64,000 nucleotides of DNA. It comes from Cryptomeria japonica (Eukaryota > Streptophyta > Pinopsida > Cupressales > Cupressaceae). The DNA is taken from positions 610,228,709 through 610,292,708 of the forward strand of contig NC_081413.1 in assembly GCF_030272615.1 (NCBI RefSeq), written 5' to 3'. Shown here one piece after another: positions 58,679 through 64,000 of the stretch (position 1 is the first letter of the stretch; every line of letters starts with the position of its first letter). The translations under genes were made by a program, and so were the position numbers. The notes under the pieces are model-generated. The model saw nothing but the letters and a program-made list of their open reading frames with translations, was not told where the DNA came from and ran no database searches.

Positions 58679-59708
58679 TCTTTGGAGAGAATAGATTCAT
58701 GATCTGCCATAAGTTTCTTCTCTTTGAGAAACAAAGACTCATCCATACCAAATTTAATCACTTGCTCATTAACTTCTGCTAGCTCAGCTTCCACCTTAGC
58801 TTTGTTATCGAAGATATTGCCAAAGCGCTCCCTATTCCATTGAATAAGATTCTGCTTGATTATCTTAAGTTTGTTAACAACCTTAAAAATCCTAGATCCA
58901 GAGATCATGGCCCCATTCCACCATTCTTTAAGGAGCTCCAGGATATGATCATCTTTAAGCCACATATTTTCAAACTTAAAAGGACATCTCCTAGGGCTAT
59001 ATTCCCCTTGAAAATCTAGTTAAATGGGGAAGTGGTCCGATCCTAAAAAAGGTAAAATTGAGGCTTCTAGGGTGAAGGGAAAGTTGATAAGACTTCCCAA
59101 AACAAGGAACTTGTCCAGTTTCTCTACAATGTTTCTAAATCCTAGCCTACGGTTATTCCAAGTAAAGGCACGCTTGACCATATTTATCTCTAACATACCG
59201 CTCCTATGGAATCAATCAGTGAAGCCCAAAGAGGCCTTAACATTAATGCCTAAGCCTCCCTACTTCTCATGATGATGCAAAATTGCATTAAAATCCCCTC
59301 CTATAAAACATACCTGGCTGAGGGAGTTCGTGAAATTCTCAATTTCCTCCCAGACTCTTTTTTTATCATCATTAAGGATCGGCCCGCAAATATTTACAAT
59401 GATAAATTCTAAATTATTCTTGAGACAAGTTACTCTCCCACTCATCCAGTTAAGATTTGATACTAGAGGAGAAAGAAGGATACTTCAAGGATCCCATATG
59501 ATAGATAGACCTTCGGAGGCCCCAATACCTGGGGTTCCTAAAATCTACCTAAAGCCTAAACATTTGCTAAAGGAAGCTAAGTCTGCATCTCCCAATTTAG
59601 TCTCTTGAAGTAAGACTAATTCAGGGTTGAAGGAGGATAGACAATGTTTGACTAAGCTCTGCTTGTTAGGGTCATTTAAGCCCCTAACATTCCATGAAAT
59701 GATCTTCA
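58674..59708 (-). pseudogene. LINE-2 ORF2, endonuclease domain and linker
   Basis: Starts near 59706 with MKIISWNVRGLNDPNKQSL, then LVLLQETKLGD, VNICGPILNDDKKRVWEEI and VCFIGGDFNAILHHHEK. AFTWNNRRLGFRNIVEKLDKFL, LGSDHFPI and a Glu/Lys-rich linker to 58669 follow. The E (QETK), GDFN and SDH catalytic blocks are all still recognisable. TAG/TGA stops are present, for example after HHHEK. Confidence 0.88.
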
Positions 59709-61331
59709 TCAGCCCTTCAGAAGGAGCTTCCCCTTCCCAGCATAAAACATGTCCTTGAGTTTAAATTGACCTTCCGTAGAGCCATCATTGGCTTGAAGCT
59801 CCAATAGGGATTTCCTACCCCTCTTTTTGAAGAGCTTAGTATAGTCCGGGGTAGATTTATCCAATGCCCAAAGTTTGATACCTAAAGTTTCATTTTCCTT
59901 ATTATTCAGATCTACAAGAAGTTCTTCTATATTTGAGGCCATTGGGGGAGGTGAGGAGGCTAGAATTTCTTTACCTAATAGTTTTTTTTGAAGATACATC
60001 TCATCTTTGTCAATTATTTCATCCAACATTTTATTCATGATCTCCTTGGTGACTGAGTCACAGAGATAGTTAATAATGCAATTGAATTCATCCTCTTTGT
60101 GACCAGGATCCTCATCCTGAACCGACTGGCCTACCCTCTCCACGTTAGTAGAGAAAGCTTTCCTAAAGGGAGAGCCTATGTGATTGTTACAATCCACCAC
60201 TCTTATGGCTTGATCAGAGGGAAGAGGGAGATCATCAAATTCCCCACCCTTCTCCTCAGTAGATTTAGGTTAGGGATTTTTCTTCGAGATGCGGGGGGTC
60301 CTCAACTCAGCAGAAGCTCTTGGAGAGTCCATCAGGGGCTTTGCCCAAAGGCTAGGGGAGGAAGGGGTCACCCGCTCTTCCTATCCCTTGTTAATGATAA
60401 ATTCACCTTCTTCAATATCCTCAACATCCTTAGGATCCTCAATTTGCCTAGATGGAAAAGGGCTTGTCTCAACCACAAACCCTCCCTTTTCTAGATTGAA
60501 ACTAATGATGGGCCTAGGGAGCCTACTGGAACTCAGTTGAGAAGGCGGAACTGGGGGCAAAGTAGGGTCTAGGTTGAGAATCCCTTTGAAGAATTTTGGA
60601 TAGATAAGGAAGGAAGACACCCCTGATTTAATCTCAATAGGTTTTAAGGTTTTAATACTAATTTCCATATTAATTATTATCACATAATTCACATACTTCC
60701 TATATTTATCACAAGTTTCTACAAATTTGCCAATGTGATTACCAATTTTCCTAATAATTTCAATGTCCATTAATTTGACTGGTAGGTTAGGAAACAATAT
60801 CGGTCTATCTATCTTAAGAGATTGCATGTTATTAGGGTTAAAATTTGGAATCCAATATAAAAAACAAAATTCAAAACCTCTAAAAGTAGGAGATTTACTT
60901 GTTAAGAATTCCTCCTTGTGTTTTGAATTACCACAATGTATATACAAAAAACCTTCGCATGGGATAGCAATACTTACTATCTAATTGAAAGTCGACAAGA
61001 ACCAATCAACAAGAACCTCCGATGTGATTCCGAGTCCCTGCCATCTCGCAAAAACACCGAAGGCCTTGCAAGATTGTTGAATCTGCTTAGCCAGATTCTC
61101 ATTGATCTCTAAAACATTAGCCATATCTGAGTTGGGATCCCTAATTGGACCCAAAACCATCGGTGAAGGTTTGGGAGGTAGTATTGTAGCCTTTCCCTTT
61201 AAAGTAGCTCTAAGTGTAGATTGAGATTCTACCATCCTGCTAGGGTTTTTAATTTTGTTTCTACTATTATTTTCTGAAGAACGACAAGCTCGGGGATCTG
61301 GTTTTAAATACCCTTCCTCAAGATTTTGCAA
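59709..61331 (-). pseudogene. LINE-2 ORF1, DUF4283-like, no zinc knuckle seen
   Basis: Three overlapping pieces. 61331-60981 (MQNLEEGYLKPD...NLAKQIQQSCKAFGVFARWQGLG) is the N-terminal region. 60947-60381 has CGNSKHKEEFLTSKS, FNPNNMQSLKIDRPILFPNLPVKLMDIEIIRKIGNHIGKFV, the DUF4283 core, and an acidic EDVEDIEEGEF end. 60200-59709 is a polar C-terminal tail. No CCHC knuckle was found, unlike LINE-1. It presumably acted as the RNA-binding particle protein. Confidence 0.78.
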
Positions 61332-61430
61332 CTGATTGAACCTATTGAAAGAAGTCGGCCTAAAATAACCTTGGCCAAGTTCACTTCCATTTGCAGTACT
61401 TGGAGGCAGGGAAAACTTTAAGAACCCCCC

Positions 61431-61580
61431 CCTTGGACAAGGTGTAAAAACCTGGCGAAAGCTGTATAATTCCCAAGGAAAATTTTAATTTTACTAGTGA
61501 ATTTTTGTGGTTTACGGAGAAAAATAATAATCTTCATTGGCGAATTAGCCATGATCACTCAAAGTTTGTGAAAAATCCTA
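61431..61580. other. Probable LINE-2 5' border region
   Basis: Contains AACCCCCCCCTTGG and then AT-rich sequence. The junction cannot be placed precisely. Confidence 0.3.
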
Positions 61581-61800
61581 GCGAATTGTAATGTTTTTAA
61601 AACCCAAAAATTATTTGCATGGGCGAATTGTAATGTTTTTAAAACCAGAAAAATATTTGCATTGGCAATTTCAACCTATTTACAAACCATTAAAAAAAAT
61701 ATTGGCGATTTCAACCTATTTTCAAACCATAAAAATAAAATATTGGCAATTTCAAGCTATTTTCAAACCATAAAAAAAAATATTGGCGATTTCAAGATAT
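61581..61800. repeat. Two short tandem arrays, about 42 bp and 40-41 bp
   Basis: GCGAATTGTAATGTTTTTAA starts at 61581 and 61623. ATTGGC(G/A)ATTTCAA(C/G)CTATTT starts at 61661, 61701, 61742 and, truncated, 61782. The two units share AAATATT and TTGGCGA words and may be related. Confidence 0.85.
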
Positions 61801-62570
61801 TAAGTCATTAAAAACACATGGCACACAGTTGTCAACTCTCTGCCTGAAAGACTACCCATTAGAAAATCTCGCGAGCTAGCAACAAGCCCTTATGACTCTA
61901 TCTCCAACTCGCAAGCTGAAAATGCTAAGCCTTCATAACCTCGAGATCTAGCAACTGAGGGAACTAAACTGCCACTCGCTAATTCTCGACCACAAAATGT
62001 TAAGTCCTAATCACCACAACGACTTGGAGATAGTGGTAACTTTAACCCTTGTTGCGTACTCACCAACATACAGTTGTTTATCTCTTAACCGCTAGCACTT
62101 CACTTGCAAGCTCGCGGCTTGATCAGGTCTTCAGATATTTAACTTTGTGAGCTTGCAATAACCATAAAACTTAACCACAAACTGTCTAGTCACTAGCTCG
62201 CGACCTAAAAATGCTACCATTAAACAAACATGAGAGCTAGCAACAACTGTATGAAATGAGTTACTCACTAACTCTCGTGGCTATAATGTATGACATCAGA
62301 CCAATTCGAGACCTCACGACCAAAGCAATTTCACTAACAATCTCCAGCTCAGTAACATAAAACTCTAACACCCAAAAAGCTAGAGACCTCGCGATGTAAA
62401 CCCAAACCAACTTGTTGCTAGCTCACGACTTGATCACGTCTTCAAACATTTTACCTTGCAAGCTAGCGATAACCATAAAACTTAACCACAAACTATCTGG
62501 TCGCTAGCTCGCAACCTAAAATTGCTAACATTAAACAAACATGAGAGCTAGCAACAACTCTGGTGGCAAG
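61801..62570. repeat. GCTAGC/CTCGCGAG-rich segment with a 309-bp duplication
   Basis: AACCATAAAACTTAACCACA occurs near 62160 and 62471, followed in both by CTAGCTCGC(G/A)ACCTAAAA and ATTAAACAAACATGAGAGCT. The preceding TTGATCA(G/C)GTCTTCA is also repeated (near 62118 and 62430). Many words pairing GCTAGC, CTCGCGA and GAGCTAGC recur across the segment, so it is an older tandem array now diverged. Confidence 0.7.
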
Positions 62571-64000
62571 CTAATATGTACGAGGAATTTTTAAGGCTTG
62601 GATGCTGACTCATTCCTGAGGGAGTAGTTTGAAGGTTTCTCCTGAGTCGAGGTTGATTAGACAAGCAAGGACGACGGTTTCAAAGGCATAAAATGATTGG
62701 ATAGATTCTGAGTTAGAGATGGGAGATCATGGATTTCTCTGAGAAATAAGAGCTCAGGTTGCTTGTTGTCAGGGATTCTGAAGCAGGAATTTGTCCAATC
62801 AAGGAGGAATAAAATTAGAACAAAATTGTTCACAATAGATGACCTTAGCAAGATGCAGTGGATTTGATAGGCATGACTTCTAGAGTCTACAGTCATGTTG
62901 AAAAACACCAAAATGATGAGTTTTTACGTGAATGAGCATCAACAAATGAAGTGTTAAAAGGTTATAAATACAATGGAGTGGTGACTTAATTGGTAGAAGA
63001 GAAAAGAAAACTTTTTCATTTTCTGAGAGTGTTTTTTTCCTCAGAAAGGAAGATGATGTTTGAGCAGGATCGTGCATGGAGTTGTTTTGTGCTCTATGAT
63101 ACCGGATGGGTGTTTTTTTGTTTTCTTTTGTGTGAGTTTTTTTATTGTCAGAGGGGTTCTGAAAGTGAGAAGGATTTCCAAAGGGGGTGTGAAATCCTTT
63201 TCTTGTCAAGAAAGGCCAAGCATGGCACATCCTTTGCTTCTACTCTACCATAGGATGGCAGGGGGTTTGAAGAAGGAGCCCGCAAAGGAATGAAAGAAGG
63301 ATTTGTTTGGGTGGGTAGTGGTAGCCACTCATCTTTGTGATGACATGGAAACCGCAACCCCTCCCCAACATATTACATTTACCCTAAAGCTCCTTTCTCC
63401 ACTTTCCATGATCGTGGGCATGAAGGCTCAAGCTCCTCTTTCCATTTTCTCTATTCCTAGGCATGAAGGCTTCCTCCTCTATTTGGAAATGATATGTTGG
63501 ATAGAACATAACATCTCACATTCCATCCAAAGGCATCAGGGTGATAATGGCATGGCTCAAGTAGTTTTGCAAGTTGTTTAGTCATTGGGGTTCCTTTTTT
63601 GGTTCCAGTTGTGATTCCAGAATCTAGGTGAAGGGAGAAAGTTGTATAGTCATTTATAGAGCAAATGAAAAGCATTTAGTGTCAAGCTTTGTGTAGGTTC
63701 TTGAAGGAGATATATAAATTTATTTTGTGATGGTCGATGGAAGTAGTAATTTTATTCAATAGAAATTAAATTTTGATCTATTTCTCTCCGATGTATAATT
63801 CTATCTCTTTCAAATGGTCAGAATCATGAGTTTTAACTTTTTTCATTTGTTGCATTGTTATGGTGTATGTAATTTTTCATTTAATGCTTCCTATTATGCC
63901 TAGGAATGCAAAATTTTTGTTAGTCTGGAATTATATTAAGGATTCACCTCATTGTAATTGGTGGGCGGATTATAGGTATGAGTAAATGCCAACTTTATAG
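62571..64000. other. Unassigned sequence at the right end
   Basis: A TATA-like GGTTATAAATACAATGG near 62,969 precedes plus-strand frames at 62990-63253 (87 codons) and 63303-63581 (92 codons). None has a recognised domain or good coding composition. A promoter plus leader of an element or gene running past the window is possible. Confidence 0.3.

Larger units (their letters stand above)
46848..61430 (-). mobile_element. LINE-2: L1-type non-LTR retrotransposon, minus strand, split by two later insertions
   Basis: On the minus strand the order is ORF1, endonuclease, RT, zf-RVT-like region, 3' UTR and a short A-tail (T-run 46848-46854). Removing Copia-2 (6.67 kb) and the solo LTR (1.39 kb) leaves about 6.5 kb, almost the same as LINE-1. 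No RNase H is visible, unlike LINE-1. The 5' border near 61,430 is an estimate, because no target duplication was found. All frames are broken. Confidence 0.85.

Noticed and set aside
62990-63581. Plus-strand frames after a TATA-like box as a host gene start
   Set aside because: Low-complexity Phe/Cys/Leu-rich translations, no domain, and no splice-linked continuation visible before the window end.

Overview
The window looks like an intergenic stretch of a large, repeat-rich plant nuclear genome. Evidence for a plant is a tRNA-Asp(GUC) 3' half, two L1-type LINEs of the plant DUF4283/endonuclease/RT kind, Ty1-copia elements primed by initiator tRNA-Met, and a PPR-gene fragment. The age and depth of nesting suggest a gymnosperm, but that is inference. 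No intact ordinary host protein gene was recognised. Almost everything is mobile-element sequence at different stages of decay.

Layout. 1-46 is the end of a tRNA-Asp gene. 0.8-14.5 kb is an AT-rich dispersed repeat present as two opposed arms (about 2.0-9.6 kb and 12.4-14.5 kb). The left arm holds a 6.46-kb LINE (2736-9191, 17-bp target duplication). The right arm holds a 751-bp retroposon (12900-13650, 20-bp duplication). The arms are separated by a Copia LTR, unassigned sequence and a GA-rich tract. 14.9-43.2 kb is one Copia element (Copia-1) with matching LTRs and a perfect 5-bp duplication (CTAAC). It is swollen to 28.3 kb by later sequence lodged in two places.

The first internal load of Copia-1 (about 16.3-32.1 kb) is the most unusual part. 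It holds a multi-exon gene (18086-19935) with all-phase-0 introns, and a 359-bp satellite array (20395-22160). It also holds a convergent pseudogene of a DDE-transposase-like protein (26797 down to 23894). CGGATATCCG-type palindromes lie on both sides of this gene pair. Next to it is a 3.8-kb foldback structure (26970-30775) with matching palindromic ends, GA and CT tracts, and a core of inverted higher-order repeats. The second load (about 33.5-40.2 kb) carries a PPR-gene fragment and ends in an LTR terminus also seen in a solo LTR at 57288-58673.

43.2-46.8 kb contains a third copy of the AT-rich repeat, which serves as an empty-site control for both insertions above. 46.85-61.4 kb is a second LINE on the minus strand. 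It is split by a complete 6.67-kb Copia element (Copia-2, 47758-54425) and by the solo LTR. 61.6-62.6 kb holds short tandem arrays, and the last 1.4 kb is unassigned. Inactivating changes are widespread. Stops in Copia-1 pol are almost all TAG where glutamine or tryptophan is expected, as expected from decay of methylated cytosines. All calls come from reading the sequence and remembered family motifs; no database search was possible.
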